Origin: Xanthomonas floridensis
GTDB lineage: Bacteria > Pseudomonadota > Gammaproteobacteria > Xanthomonadales > Xanthomonadaceae
Direction: 5' to 3'
Length of the DNA stretch: 64,000 bases
Assembly (NCBI RefSeq): GCF_001642575.1
Contig: NZ_LXNG01000010.1
Coordinates: 1-64,000, forward strand
Every line of letters starts with the position of its first letter. Positions within the stretch are counted from its first letter, which is position 1. Shown here piece after piece: positions 10,976 to 20,622 of this stretch. The position numbers were made by a program, and so were the translations under genes. The notes beneath the pieces were generated by a model. That model saw only the letters and a list, made by a program, of their open reading frames with translations, had not been told where the DNA came from and did no database searches.

Positions 10976-13225
10976 TCATCGCGGGTCGCCGTAAAAGATG
11001 CCACGTCCGCCGGTCGCGAAATACACCCGGCCGGGAAGTCGTGGGTCACCAGTGACGCTGTACGGCTTGCCGAAGCGATGCGCATCGTCGTTGATGCGCC
11101 GCCAGTGCGCGCCTTCGTCGTCGGAGCGGAACACCCCGTCCACGCCGGCCACGCGACCGGCCAGATACAGCGCCGGTGGCGCGCCATCGCGCAGCGGCTT
11201 GCCGATGCCGAGCGAGCGTGCCTCGTCCAGTGTCGACAGGGTCTGCAGGCGGCCGTCCTGCCAGCGCATCACGCCATCTGCGGGACTGGCCAGATACACC
11301 ACACCAGCGCGCCATGGATCGGGCCGCAGCTGTGGACGCAGGCGCTCATCGCGCGCCGGCGTGCCCAGCGACTGCCCGGTATCGCGGAAACTGGCCGCAC
11401 CATCGGTACTTTCGTACAGGCGCCCACTGAGCGGATCGGCGGCGTACCAACGCTGCGCATCGACACGGTCGGCCACCACCACGGCGGTCTCCGGCAGCCC
11501 CTGCACGCGCTGCCAGTGCGTACCGAAATCCGCAGTGCGCCAATTGCCGCCCTGCGCCGGCGCCCACACCACCTGCGCCGCATCGGCGCCGATGGCGATC
11601 GTACCGGCGCCCTGCCCGGCCGGCGGTTCGCTGGCGAATGCGCGCCAGTGCGTGCCCCCATCGCGCGAATACAGCGCGCGGATTTCGTTGTTGCGGCGAT
11701 TGCGCACGGTGCCGCTGCGGACCACCGTCAACGGCGCCTGGCCGGCGGCGTCGATGCTTTCGCCATTGGTCAGGCGCGGGCCGGCGTATTGCAGCTGCGC
11801 GCTGTCCAGATCGTCGTGGCGAAAGCCATCGATATCGCCGAGCGCGCTGAGCAGATGCGCACCGGCCATCGGGCTGAGCAGATCCAGCGGCACGGTTTCT
11901 TCAAGCCCGCTGTCCTGGAACCACCACTGCAATGGCTGCCGCTTGCCGGCGAAATCGCGCAGATTGCGCGAGGCCCAGATGCCGTAGCCGGTGACGAACA
12001 GCGCGTGGTTGCTGTCGAATGGATCGATCGCCAGTGCGCCCATCCAGTGCGGCGTTGCCTGCGCGGTCCACGGCGCGGCGCTGTGGTCGAACACCGCATC
12101 GGCCAACAACGGCGTCCAGTGCTTGCCGCCATCGACGCTGCGAAACAGTTCATCGCGCGGCGTGCGCCGGCGGAAGGTGCTGGCCAGCAGCACCTGCGGA
12201 TCTTGCGGGTCCACCGCCACCGCGCCCCAGCCAAAACCATCGCCATCGGCCGGCTGCGGAATCGGGCTGATCTCGCTCCAGCGCCCCTGTGCCGGGCTGT
12301 ACTTCCACAGCGCCCCCCCGGCCATCAAGTCCGGGCCGGGCTGATCGCCGTAGCTCAGGTACCACTGGCCGTCGCTGCCACCGACCATGTGACTCGGACG
12401 CGACCCCCTAGGTTGCCCGGCCACTGCCACCCAGCTGCGGCCGGCATCGTCGGAGACATACAGACTGGTTTGCGCGGTGGAAACGCCCACATAGATGCGT
12501 GGTGTCGGACTGCCAGCGCGGCCGCTGGCGGCGTCGAACACGACAAAGGCGATCCCCACCGCCTGTTCGCGCCCGACATGGTTGCGCGCGGTGGCACCGG
12601 CCAATGCATCGGCAGGAAATCCTTCCACCCGCGCCCAGTGCGCGCCGCGATCGTCGCTGCGCCACAGGCCTGCATCACGTGAACCCAGCAACAGCACACG
12701 GCCATCGTGCGGGTCCACCGCCAACCGTTCGCCGTTGGCGCGGCCGAGCTGATTGCCGCCCAGCTTGAACGGCAGGTCGGCCCGCTCGAAGCTGCGGCCG
12801 CGATTGAACGAACGCAGCACCGCCGCATTGCCGGCACGCGCATGCATATAGGTGCCCGCTGCCAGATAGATGGCCTCGGGATTGGCGGGGTCGATGGCGA
12901 AAGCATCGATGCCCATCAGGTTCCAGTCGTCCGCACCCAGCCAGTCGGTCAGGGCAATCCACTGTTGCGCACGCGCATCCCAGCGATACGCGCCACCGAC
13001 ATCGGTGCGTGCGTATGCAAGATCGCGCTCGGCGGGATGGAACAGCACGCCGGTGACGAAGCCGCCACCGCCGATGGCGACACTGCGCCAGTGATACGGC
13101 CCTGGCGTGCCGGGCTCGGCCGCAGACACGTGGGGCGTCATGAAGGGCAACACCAGCGTCAGGCAAACAGCAGTCAGCCACGCGTGTGCTGCGGAAAGGC
13201 GGCGCTTAGTAGGCGGATCGATCAT
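10976..13225 (-). CDS. GH74 endo-beta-1,4-xyloglucanase
   Basis: A GH74 enzyme of 749 residues that cuts the glucan backbone of xyloglucan. After a signal peptide (about residues 1-40, ending near HVSAA) come two beta-propeller halves rich in Asp-box repeats, for example SDDRGAHW, SDDAGRSW, SVDGGKHW, SRDGGTHW and SDDEGAHW. YARTDVGGAYRWD near residue 72 contains the conserved N-terminal catalytic Asp of the family. The frame is open to 13330, but ATG 13225 with GGAGG ten bases upstream is the best start; ATG 13234 is too close to that sequence. As the backbone-cutting enzyme, it probably acts outside the cell or at its surface and makes oligosaccharides for the two receptors upstream. Confidence 0.9.
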   Translation of the reverse strand: MIDPPTKRRLSAAHAWLTAVCLTLVLPFMTPHVSAAEPGTPGPYHWRSVAIGGGGFVTGVLFHPAERDLAYARTDVGGAYRWDARAQQWIALTDWLGADDWNLMGIDAFAIDPANPEAIYLAAGTYMHARAGNAAVLRSFNRGRSFERADLPFKLGGNQLGRANGERLAVDPHDGRVLLLGSRDAGLWRSDDRGAHWARVEGFPADALAGATARNHVGREQAVGIAFVVFDAASGRAGSPTPRIYVGVSTAQTSLYVSDDAGRSWVAVAGQPRGSRPSHMVGGSDGQWYLSYGDQPGPDLMAGGALWKYSPAQGRWSEISPIPQPADGDGFGWGAVAVDPQDPQVLLASTFRRRTPRDELFRSVDGGKHWTPLLADAVFDHSAAPWTAQATPHWMGALAIDPFDSNHALFVTGYGIWASRNLRDFAGKRQPLQWWFQDSGLEETVPLDLLSPMAGAHLLSALGDIDGFRHDDLDSAQLQYAGPRLTNGESIDAAGQAPLTVVRSGTVRNRRNNEIRALYSRDGGTHWRAFASEPPAGQGAGTIAIGADAAQVVWAPAQGGNWRTADFGTHWQRVQGLPETAVVVADRVDAQRWYAADPLSGRLYESTDGAASFRDTGQSLGTPARDERLRPQLRPDPWRAGVVYLASPADGVMRWQDGRLQTLSTLDEARSLGIGKPLRDGAPPALYLAGRVAGVDGVFRSDDEGAHWRRINDDAHRFGKPYSVTGDPRLPGRVYFATGGRGIFYGDPR

Positions 13226-13345
13226 GGCGATCATTCCTCCGGCTCCCATCGCGATCGACGGCAGCGCCATCGATAGGAAAAACACCGGCCCGACGAGCTG
13301 CCTGCACAGCTCGCCGAACCGGAGACGCACTTCCTACGGCGCGTT

Positions 13346-16069
13346 CTACAGGCTGGCCCGCAAGGTCAGGCCATACCGACGATCGTTGATCACAAAGTCG
13401 CGGTAGCGCGACTCGTTACCCAGGTAGCTTTCGCGACGGGTATCGAGCAGATTCACGCCATCCAGCGAAATCGACCACACATCATTGATGTTGAAACGCA
13501 GCGAGGCATCCAGCTGGCCGAAGCCCTTGTTGTAGACCGGCAGATTCCCGGTGCCGTTGCCCGCGGTGGTCACCAGCCAGTCGCTGCGCCAGTTGTAGGC
13601 CACACGGCCCTGGAAGCGCGAGGTTTCGTAGCTGACGATCGCGTTGTAGCTGTTCTTGGACAGGCCTTCCAGTGGCACCGTCAACGACTGGCCGTTGGTG
13701 TCGGTGGCGGTGGGGCTCGGCGCCTCGCTGTCGACGTAGGTGTAGTTGGTCTGCAGGCCGAAGCCGCTCAGCCAGCCCGGCAGGAAGTCGAAGAACTGCG
13801 TGTAGCCCAGTTCCGCACCACGGATCTTGCCGGCATCGCCGTTGACCGGGCGGGTGATCTGCCACACCTGGCCGTCGTACACCTCGTTGAACACGCTGTC
13901 GGCGATGAAGCCTTCCACCTTCTTGTAGAACAGGGTGCCGTACATCATCGAGCCCTGGCCGAAGTACCACTCCAGCGCAGTGTCGAACTGGTCGGCCTTG
14001 ACCGGCTCCAGATCGGGATTACCCGCCCTGCCGGTGAAAGTCGAGGCGCCGGTGGACGACGTGCCGGTGCTTAGGCTCAGGTTCGGGTTGAGCCTGTCGA
14101 AGGTCGGCCGCGAGATACCGCGCGAGGCCGCAAAGCGCCACTGCAGCTGATCGCTCAGCATCCAGCGCAGGTTCAAGCTCGGCAGCACGTCGGTGTAGGT
14201 CTGCTGTGCATCCACCGGGATCAGACCACCGCCTTCGGCATCGGTCCCGGTGCGCACGCCCTGTGAGCCTACCTCGGTCCGCACCACACGCACACCGATG
14301 TTGCCGTCGAACGGGATGTCGCCATCCACGCCGAAGCGCAGCACGCCGTAGGCCGCGTAGGTCTTCTCGTTCTGCGTGTTGATGTTGTTCGGCGCAAACT
14401 CCAGGGGCGTGCCGCCGAAGGTGGCCAGCGTCTGCTCGTAGTTGGCCACGGCCGCATCGGAAGCGGTCAGGGTCGGCCCAAAGGTGCTGCTCTTGCCGCG
14501 GAAGAAATCGGTGATCGGGTTGGTCACCACGCCCACGGTGGGGAACTGCGAGAACGGCGTACCGACGCAGCCGTTGATGCACATGAAGCGGAACACGCCA
14601 CCCTTGGTCTCGGCATCGCGGTCGGTATAACGCACACCGGCCTTGAAGCTGCGCACGAAATCGCTGTCGAACGCCAGATCCATGTCGGAACGCCAGGCAA
14701 ACTCGGTGCCCTTGTTGTCGTCCTTGTTATCCAGGTGCCAACGCCAACCGTTGTAGTTGTCCTGGTTGGCCAGGAAACCTTCGGCGCCGCTGGCGTCGGT
14801 CACCGACAGCTTGGGCAGGTCGCCACGGAAGTCGACGTTGAAGAACGGCGTGTTATTCAGGCCGGTCGCCACGATGTAGCGCGTGCCGGTGGTGGTGGCA
14901 TCGACGTACTGGAAGTCGGTGCTCAGGGTCAGCTTTTCGTTGACCGTCCACTTGGCGCCCAGCGAGTAGTCGGTGGTCACCGAATGCCGCTCGGTCAGGC
15001 TGGTGTTGGAGTCGGCCGGCACGTTCTGGAAGGTGCCGTTGACGAACTCGTTGCGGTCGTTGACCTGGATGCCGGGCGTGCCCTGCATCGGGTTGGCGCC
15101 GGTCAACGCGAAGAACGAATAATCGTGCCAGCTGAAGTCGTAGTCCGACCGCAGCACCTGCGTATAGACCTCCACCGCATCGTTCGGACGCCATTGCATC
15201 GCAAAGGCGCCGGTCTTGCGCTCGCGCTCGCCGACGGTGGTGTTGATGCCGGCGCCGTGCGGCACCGACACGCCCTGCCCTTCGTAGCCCGGCAGATCGG
15301 TCTGGGTGTACCACGGCTCGATCGAGATGGTGTCCTGACGGAACGGGCTCTTCTGCTGCGAGTAGTTCACCAGGATGCCGATCTCGCCGATGCCGGTCTG
15401 CCAGCGATCGCTGAACAGGCCAGAGAACGCCGGCTTGCCGTCGTCGGCGAGGTCGTAATAGTTGTACTGCACGCTGCCGGCGATCTTGCGGCCGTCGTAA
15501 TCGAACGGCAGACGCGTGCGCAGGTCGACAGTGCCGCCCAGACCACCTTCGATCATGTCGGCAGACGGGTTCTTGTACACGTTGACGCCGCCGAGCAACT
15601 CGGCCGACACGTCTTCGAAGCTCAGGCCACGGCCGTCGTTGGCGGTGAAGATATCGCGGCCATTGAGCTCGGTGCGCACCTGGGTCAGGCCGCGGATGGC
15701 GATCGAGCTGCCTTCACCGTAGTTGCGCGAAATCTGGATGCCGGAGATGCGCTGCAGCGCCTCGGCGACGTTGTTGTCGGGCAGCTTGCCGATGTCTTCG
15801 GCGACGATGGAGTCGACGATCTGCTCGGCGTTCTGCTTGACCAGCTGCGCCTTGGTGACGCTGCTGCGGGTACCGGTGACCTGCACCGTGTCCAGCTGCT
15901 GGGTGGTGGCATCCGACGCCGGTGCAGCGGTGGTGGTCGCATCCTGCGCATAGGCCTGCGCGCTCAGCAGCGTGGCTACACTGATGGCCATCACGGAGCG
16001 GCGGAAATCACGGATCGAACGCTGACCCACAGCCCGGCCTGCCGGAATGTGGCGATGTTGCACTGACAT
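13346..16069 (-). CDS. TonB-dependent receptor, second of the xyloglucan pair
   Basis: A 907-residue outer-membrane receptor of the large type used by xanthomonads for glycan import. The signal peptide ends near AQAYAQ (about residue 42). The plug domain has DTVQVTGTRSSV, QIVDSIVAEDIGKLPD and NVAEALQRISGIQISR; the barrel carries repeated aromatic strands and ends in RRYGLTLRASL, a normal outer-membrane C-terminus. ATG 16069 is chosen because GGGAG lies just upstream and the signal peptide follows; the frame itself is open to 16375. It is related to the receptor gene next to it and precedes the GH74 gene. Substrate specificity for xyloglucan oligosaccharides is inferred from the locus. Confidence 0.9.
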   Translation of the reverse strand: MSVQHRHIPAGRAVGQRSIRDFRRSVMAISVATLLSAQAYAQDATTTAAPASDATTQQLDTVQVTGTRSSVTKAQLVKQNAEQIVDSIVAEDIGKLPDNNVAEALQRISGIQISRNYGEGSSIAIRGLTQVRTELNGRDIFTANDGRGLSFEDVSAELLGGVNVYKNPSADMIEGGLGGTVDLRTRLPFDYDGRKIAGSVQYNYYDLADDGKPAFSGLFSDRWQTGIGEIGILVNYSQQKSPFRQDTISIEPWYTQTDLPGYEGQGVSVPHGAGINTTVGERERKTGAFAMQWRPNDAVEVYTQVLRSDYDFSWHDYSFFALTGANPMQGTPGIQVNDRNEFVNGTFQNVPADSNTSLTERHSVTTDYSLGAKWTVNEKLTLSTDFQYVDATTTGTRYIVATGLNNTPFFNVDFRGDLPKLSVTDASGAEGFLANQDNYNGWRWHLDNKDDNKGTEFAWRSDMDLAFDSDFVRSFKAGVRYTDRDAETKGGVFRFMCINGCVGTPFSQFPTVGVVTNPITDFFRGKSSTFGPTLTASDAAVANYEQTLATFGGTPLEFAPNNINTQNEKTYAAYGVLRFGVDGDIPFDGNIGVRVVRTEVGSQGVRTGTDAEGGGLIPVDAQQTYTDVLPSLNLRWMLSDQLQWRFAASRGISRPTFDRLNPNLSLSTGTSSTGASTFTGRAGNPDLEPVKADQFDTALEWYFGQGSMMYGTLFYKKVEGFIADSVFNEVYDGQVWQITRPVNGDAGKIRGAELGYTQFFDFLPGWLSGFGLQTNYTYVDSEAPSPTATDTNGQSLTVPLEGLSKNSYNAIVSYETSRFQGRVAYNWRSDWLVTTAGNGTGNLPVYNKGFGQLDASLRFNINDVWSISLDGVNLLDTRRESYLGNESRYRDFVINDRRYGLTLRASL

Positions 16070-16403
16070 GGTGCTCCCTCCCAGGACGCATGTACTTCTT
16101 GTTTTAGCGGACCGGTGCGCGAACGCCCTGCCCGTCGTTGTTGCTGGCCCGCATCTGCCATCCGGCCGTTGCCGGGAGTGCCGATGCGTGGTCGCCCTGG
16201 CGGGCAGACCTGCGGCTGCGGCGGGAGCATAGGGCGCGGCCGTCATGCCACACCAATGAAATATTCCTGGAAAGGTATTCGTTAAAACTATAGCAATCGT
16301 GTGAAACCTGACAGGTCCGGCATTACGGGCCGTCCCTGCCAGTCGGCAGGAAACGGCCTCGACCGTGCAACGCACTTCACAGTCGAGGCGTGACTGCGCG
16401 CAC
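16070..16403 (-). promoter_or_regulatory. Region between the two receptor genes: hairpins and promoter
   Basis: This 334-bp gap has no gene. Near the end of the upstream receptor are two inverted repeats, CCTGCC/GGCAGG (16335-16350) and CCTCGAC/GTCGAGG (16357-16388), which could attenuate transcription. Closer to the downstream receptor is the 41-bp composite motif at 16253-16293. A weak promoter can be read on the minus strand: TTGGTG at 16256-16251 and TATGCT at 16231-16226, spacer 19. This suggests that the second receptor and the hydrolases have their own regulated promoter. Confidence 0.5.
16253..16293 (-). promoter_or_regulatory. Composite regulatory motif, copy A
   Basis: Read towards the receptor gene the 41 bp are CTATAG-N7-GAATACC-N7-GAATATTTCATTGG. 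The same three blocks with the same N7 spacers occur at 19535-19575 and 20582-20622, while the N7 spacers differ in sequence. The last block overlaps the predicted -35 region. The spacing resembles the two-site arrangement of LysR-type regulators (T-N11-A boxes), so the LysR gene at 19591-20562 is the obvious candidate to bind it. This copy lacks the ATTC half of the first palindrome (CTATAG instead). Confidence 0.6.
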
Positions 16404-19334
16404 TTACCAGTTCATGCGCAGCACCAGCGAGTAGCGCCGGTCGTTGACGAACGACGAGCGGGTATACAGCCGCGGGTCGACTTCGCCGCCTTCGTACGAG
16501 GTCGGGCCCATCAGCACCTTGGTCACGGTGTTGGTCAGGTTGTTGGCCTGCACGCCCAGCTGCAGATGCTCGTTGAAGCGGTAAAAGAACGAGCCATCGA
16601 GCTGACCATAGTCGTCGGCCCAGGTCGGCAGGCGGGTCGCCGCGTCGCTGGTGGTCAACAGGTAGCGCGAGCGCCAGTTGTAGGCCAGGCGCAACGACAG
16701 CGGACCTTTCTCGTAGATGCCGGCCAGGTTGTAGCTCCGCCGCGACAGGCCTTCCAGTGGCAGGTCGACACCGTCCACGGTGGTACGGGTGTAAGGATCG
16801 ATGGCGGTATTGGCGCCGCCCTCGCTGTCGACGTAGGTGAAGTTGGCATTGACGCCGAAGCCGCTCAACCAGCCCGGCAGGCTGTCGAAGAACTGCGTGT
16901 AGCCCACTTCTGCACCACGGATGGTGCCTTCATCCGTGTTGTACGGCCGGGTCACCAGCCACTGGCGGTTGTCGTAGGTCTCGGCGCGGGTCTGGGTGGA
17001 GAAGTAGTCCTTGACCTTCTTGTAGAACAGCGTGGTGTAGAGCATGTCGCTGCTGTCGAAGTACCACTCCAGCGCGGTGTCGAACTGGTTGGCCCGCATC
17101 GGCTTGAGGGTCGGATTGCCCGCGGTGCCGACAAAGTTGGTCGCGTTGCCGGCGTCGTCGGTTTCCACGTTCAGCAGCACATACGGCTGCAGCTGGGTGT
17201 AATCCGGGCGCGCCATCGCCTTGGACGCGGCAAAGCGCCATTGCAGGTTGTCGGTGAAACGCACACGCAGGTTCAGGCTGGGCAGCACGTTGGTGTAGCT
17301 GCCCTGCGAGTTGTTGTCGAAATACTGGCCGGTATAGCGGGCCTGCAGTTCGGGCGAGACGTTCAGGCCGGACAGATCCTGGAATTGACCGAAGCCTTCG
17401 GCCTGGGTCTTGGTCTGCACGACGCGTATGCCGATGTTGCCGTCCACCGGCACGCCCAGTGCCTCATCGTTGCCGAAGTACAGCGCCGCGTAGGCGGCCT
17501 GGGTGCGCTCGAACTGGCGGTTGGTGTCCTGCGGCTGGTAGGTATCCGGCGCCCAACCGGAACCGCGCAGGTCCACGATCTGCTGCTGCAACAGCTCCGA
17601 GGCACGCCGGTAATTCCTGACCAGCCCGCCATTGGGCACGATCAAGGTGGTCGGCACGTTCACGCCGCCGCGGAAGAAGTTGGAGAAGGTGAACTGCGAG
17701 GACTCGTTTGGCAGGTACTGCGACATGTTGGCCAGGCCATTGGCGCTACCGGGGATGGCCGCCCAGTTGTCCGACAACACGCCCCAGTTGTAGCCGGAGT
17801 TCTTGTTGGTCTGGTTGCGGTCGGTGGCGCGCATGCCGAAGCGCGCAAAGCGCAGCCAGCTGCTGTCCTGGAAGGTGTATTCCAGATCCACACGGGTGGA
17901 CAGCTGACGCCCGCGGTTGTGGCCCAGGTGGTCCATCGCCGCCGCCCAGAAGTAATTGGACGGGTCCTGGGTAAAGCCCTGGTTGGCGATCTGTACGGTC
18001 GGATACTTGCCCGATACGTCATAGGTCAGGCCAGGCAGATAGGTCGCGCTGAACACGGTGAAGTCCAGCTGGTCGTTCTCCGACTGCACCAGCTGCACAT
18101 CGCCCTTGATCTGCAGGTTGTCGTTGAAGTAATGGCTGAAACCCACCGACAGGTCGGAGGTGGTGGTCTGCTGATCCGAATAGCGGTTGTCGGTATTGAA
18201 GCGCACGCCGTCGCCGGTCAGCAGGCCGCGCCAGGAGTTGGACACCGGCGAACCGCGCTGGAACACGCCGTCCTGGTCGTACTGGAAGGTCGTCCCCGGC
18301 GCCGGGCTGATGCTGTTGTTGCTGTCGTTGAAGAACGCCGCGCGCTCCTGCCAGTTCATGTCGTAGCGCGAGCGCAGGTATTGCGCATAGATCTCGGTCT
18401 GGTCGCTGGGCCGCCACTGGAACGCAGCAGCGATACCGTCGCGCTTGCGTTCAAAATCCAGCTGGCGCCAGTTGACCCCGCCCGGCACGAACACTTCGCT
18501 GCGGCCGCTGCCGGCCAGCACTGCATCGTCGGTACGGCGCACATACGGCTCGACCTGGATGCCGTCCGAGCGGGTCGCCAGTTCCGAATGGGCGATGTCG
18601 ATCATGAAGCCCATCTCGCCGATACCGGTCTGCCAGCGGTCGCTGAACAGGAACGACGCCGACGGCTTGTACTTCTTGCTCATGTCGCCGTAGTTGACGT
18701 CGACATTGCCGCCGACGATGCGGCCCGGATTGTCGAACGGCATGCGCGTGCGCAGGTTGACCGTGCCACCCAGACCGCCTTCGATGATTTCCGCGGAAGG
18801 GTTCTTGTACACGTCCACGCCAGCCATCAGTTCGGCCGGCACGTCTTCGAAGCTCAGGCCACGGCCGCTGGCGGCGCTGAAGATGTCGCGGCCATTGAGT
18901 TCGCCGCGCACCTGGGTCAGGCCACGGATCATCACGCCGCTGCCTTCGGCCGAAAAGTGATCGGGGTCGCTGCGTGCGGCGAAGTGGTCGATGGTCACAC
19001 CGCTGACGCGCTGCAGGGTTTCGGTGACGCTACGGTCGGGCAGCGCGCCGATGTCTTCGGCACTGACCGAATCCACGATCTGCGCGGCATCGCGCTTGAT
19101 CGTTTGCGACTTGATCAGGCTGGCGCGCACGCCGCGCACCTCCACCGTGTCCAGGTCGACCGCGCTGCTGGCTTTGCCTGAGGGTGCGTTCTGCTGGGAC
19201 GCGGCCTGCTGGGCATACGCCGGCGCAGCGAGCAGCAGCCCGATGCTGATGGCCATGGCCGAACGACGCAACGGTGGCAGACAACGCGCGCGCACGCCCG
19301 TTCCTGCCGAGGCATGGCTTGAAAACTTGGACAT
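16404..19334 (-). CDS. TonB-dependent receptor, first of the xyloglucan pair
   Basis: A 976-residue TonB-dependent outer-membrane transporter. The signal peptide ends near APAYAQQ (about residue 42). Plug landmarks are DLDTVEVRGVRASL, QIVDSVSAEDIGALPD, TLQRVSGVTIDHF and MIRGLTQVRGELNGRD; the C-terminus RRYSLVLRMNW ends in the aromatic residue needed for barrel insertion. ATG 19334 follows GGGAGGG at normal distance. It is the most upstream gene of the minus-strand xyloglucan cluster and similar in layout to the receptor that follows. Import of xyloglucan oligosaccharides is inferred from the neighbouring hydrolases. Confidence 0.9.
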   Translation of the reverse strand: MSKFSSHASAGTGVRARCLPPLRRSAMAISIGLLLAAPAYAQQAASQQNAPSGKASSAVDLDTVEVRGVRASLIKSQTIKRDAAQIVDSVSAEDIGALPDRSVTETLQRVSGVTIDHFAARSDPDHFSAEGSGVMIRGLTQVRGELNGRDIFSAASGRGLSFEDVPAELMAGVDVYKNPSAEIIEGGLGGTVNLRTRMPFDNPGRIVGGNVDVNYGDMSKKYKPSASFLFSDRWQTGIGEMGFMIDIAHSELATRSDGIQVEPYVRRTDDAVLAGSGRSEVFVPGGVNWRQLDFERKRDGIAAAFQWRPSDQTEIYAQYLRSRYDMNWQERAAFFNDSNNSISPAPGTTFQYDQDGVFQRGSPVSNSWRGLLTGDGVRFNTDNRYSDQQTTTSDLSVGFSHYFNDNLQIKGDVQLVQSENDQLDFTVFSATYLPGLTYDVSGKYPTVQIANQGFTQDPSNYFWAAAMDHLGHNRGRQLSTRVDLEYTFQDSSWLRFARFGMRATDRNQTNKNSGYNWGVLSDNWAAIPGSANGLANMSQYLPNESSQFTFSNFFRGGVNVPTTLIVPNGGLVRNYRRASELLQQQIVDLRGSGWAPDTYQPQDTNRQFERTQAAYAALYFGNDEALGVPVDGNIGIRVVQTKTQAEGFGQFQDLSGLNVSPELQARYTGQYFDNNSQGSYTNVLPSLNLRVRFTDNLQWRFAASKAMARPDYTQLQPYVLLNVETDDAGNATNFVGTAGNPTLKPMRANQFDTALEWYFDSSDMLYTTLFYKKVKDYFSTQTRAETYDNRQWLVTRPYNTDEGTIRGAEVGYTQFFDSLPGWLSGFGVNANFTYVDSEGGANTAIDPYTRTTVDGVDLPLEGLSRRSYNLAGIYEKGPLSLRLAYNWRSRYLLTTSDAATRLPTWADDYGQLDGSFFYRFNEHLQLGVQANNLTNTVTKVLMGPTSYEGGEVDPRLYTRSSFVNDRRYSLVLRMNW

Positions 19335-19508
19335 CTGAATCCCTCCCAGGACGCAAGACGACTGAAGACTGGTTGTCGCGGCGCAAGGCGCGCCGCGTGA
19401 TCGTGCGGAACAGGCGCTGGCGCCGGTTCCACCTCCTGCTGCATGGCGGATTGGCCGCCGATCACCTGCCCGACTTCACGTGCGCTTCAGCGTGCGATCT
19501 GGCGCACA

Positions 19509-19538
19509 GATATAGGCGCACGGTCTAGCGCCAGCCAA
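19509..19538 (-). promoter_or_regulatory. Predicted promoter of the first xyloglucan receptor
   Basis: On the minus strand TTGGCT (19538-19533) and TATATC (19514-19509) are separated by 18 bp. The -35 hexamer overlaps the last block of the composite motif, as expected for an activator-dependent promoter with a weak -35. No transcription start is known here; the call rests on sequence match only. Confidence 0.4.
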
Positions 19539-19575
19539 TGAAAAATTCACAGGCTGGTATTACCCCACGGAATAG
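19535..19575 (-). promoter_or_regulatory. Composite regulatory motif, copy B
   Basis: Read towards the receptor gene the 41 bp are CTATTC-N7-TAATACC-N7-GAATTTTTCATTGG. Block order and spacing are identical to the copies at 16253-16293 and 20582-20622. It sits 200 bp upstream of the receptor start and between that gene and the stop of the LysR gene, so it can only serve the receptor. Confidence 0.6.
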
Positions 19576-19590
19576 AAATGGAAGAGCCTG

Positions 19591-20562
19591 TTAAGCAAGG
19601 GATTCCGGCCCACGCAGGGCCGGGTACAGCCGCCTGGCGGTGGTGCGCAGCGCCTGCAAAATGCGCTCGGCACCCGGCGGGAGGATGTAGTCGCGCCGAC
19701 GGATGATGCCAAACGACTCCATCCGCACGCCCAGCTCGATCGGCAGCACGGTCAGCAGCTTGGCCTGGATCAGCGGCGCCACCGATTCCACCGGCAGGGC
19801 GGTCAGCATGTCGGTGCCGCGCAGCAGCGTGGAGGTGACCGGCAGCGACGAGGTCTCAATGGCATTGGTTGGCGTCTGCACGCCGTGCTCCATGAACATC
19901 GAGTCCAGCCGCGCGCGCAGCACGCTGTCGGCCGGCGGCAGGATCCAGCCGTGCCGCACCAGGTCCGCATGCTGCAGGCCGACCCGGCTGGCCAGCGGGT
20001 GGCCGGCACGGGCGATCACCGAATGCGGCTCGTCAGCCAGCGGCTCGAACTCCAGCTCGCCCACCCCTTCCGGCCCCAGGATGCGGCCGATCACGATGTC
20101 CAGCTGGCCATCCAGCAACTTGGCCACCAGCGGACGGCTGTAGTCCATCTCCACCCGCACTAGGATGTCCGGAAACTCACGCTTGACCTCGGCAATGGCC
20201 TGCGGCACCAGGTTGGTCCCCGGGTTGACCACGGTGCCGATCGACGCCTGCCCCATCCGCCCGGCACGCAGCGCCGCAATTTCTTCCTGCGCACGGCCGA
20301 TCTCCGACATCGCCGCGCGTGCGCGCCGGATCAGCACATGCCCGTACCAGGTCGGCTCGACCCCACGGGCATGCCGCTCGAACAGTTTCACTCCCAGCAT
20401 GTCTTCCATCTCGGCCAGCAGCTTGGAGGCGGCCGGTTGCGTCATGCTGGCGGCCTCGGCCGCGCGCAGCACCGAGCGTTGTTCGTGCAGATGCAGCAGC
20501 AGCAACAGCTGACGGGTTTTCAGGCGGGCTGCGTTGAACCAGGGAGTACCGGAATTTGCCAT
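19591..20562 (-). CDS. LysR-type regulator of the galactonate/xyloglucan region
   Basis: A 323-residue LysR-type regulator. The N-terminal winged helix-turn-helix covers about residues 10-70 (KTRQLLLLLHLHEQRSVLRA, AASMTQPAASKLLAEME) and the substrate-binding domain about 95-305 (ASIGTVVNPGTNLVPQAI, DIVIGRILGPEGVGELEF). The long N-terminus and HTH resemble the GbpR/galactose-regulator branch. ATG 20562 is chosen because the 25 codons upstream in frame are not conserved-looking and would run through the motif region. It is divergent from the dgo operon and lies between it and the xyloglucan receptors, with a copy of the 41-bp motif 20 bp before its start, suggesting control of both sides and of itself. 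Confidence 0.88.
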   Translation of the reverse strand: MANSGTPWFNAARLKTRQLLLLLHLHEQRSVLRAAEAASMTQPAASKLLAEMEDMLGVKLFERHARGVEPTWYGHVLIRRARAAMSEIGRAQEEIAALRAGRMGQASIGTVVNPGTNLVPQAIAEVKREFPDILVRVEMDYSRPLVAKLLDGQLDIVIGRILGPEGVGELEFEPLADEPHSVIARAGHPLASRVGLQHADLVRHGWILPPADSVLRARLDSMFMEHGVQTPTNAIETSSLPVTSTLLRGTDMLTALPVESVAPLIQAKLLTVLPIELGVRMESFGIIRRRDYILPPGAERILQALRTTARRLYPALRGPESLA

Positions 20563-20581
20563 GGGGTGCGGTTGCGGCCGT

Positions 20582-20622
20582 GTATTCGTCGGAGGAATAG
20601 AATATGCCGAAAATTTCATTTG
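20582..20622 (+). promoter_or_regulatory. Composite regulatory motif, copy C (dgo side)
   Basis: On the plus strand the 41 bp are GTATTC-N7-GAATAGA-N7-GAAAATTTCATTTG. This copy has the complete palindrome TATTC-N7-GAATA, a typical LysR-type box. It points towards dgoA, 355 bp away, and lies just upstream of the divergent regulator gene, which fits joint control of the operon and autoregulation. Confidence 0.6.
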
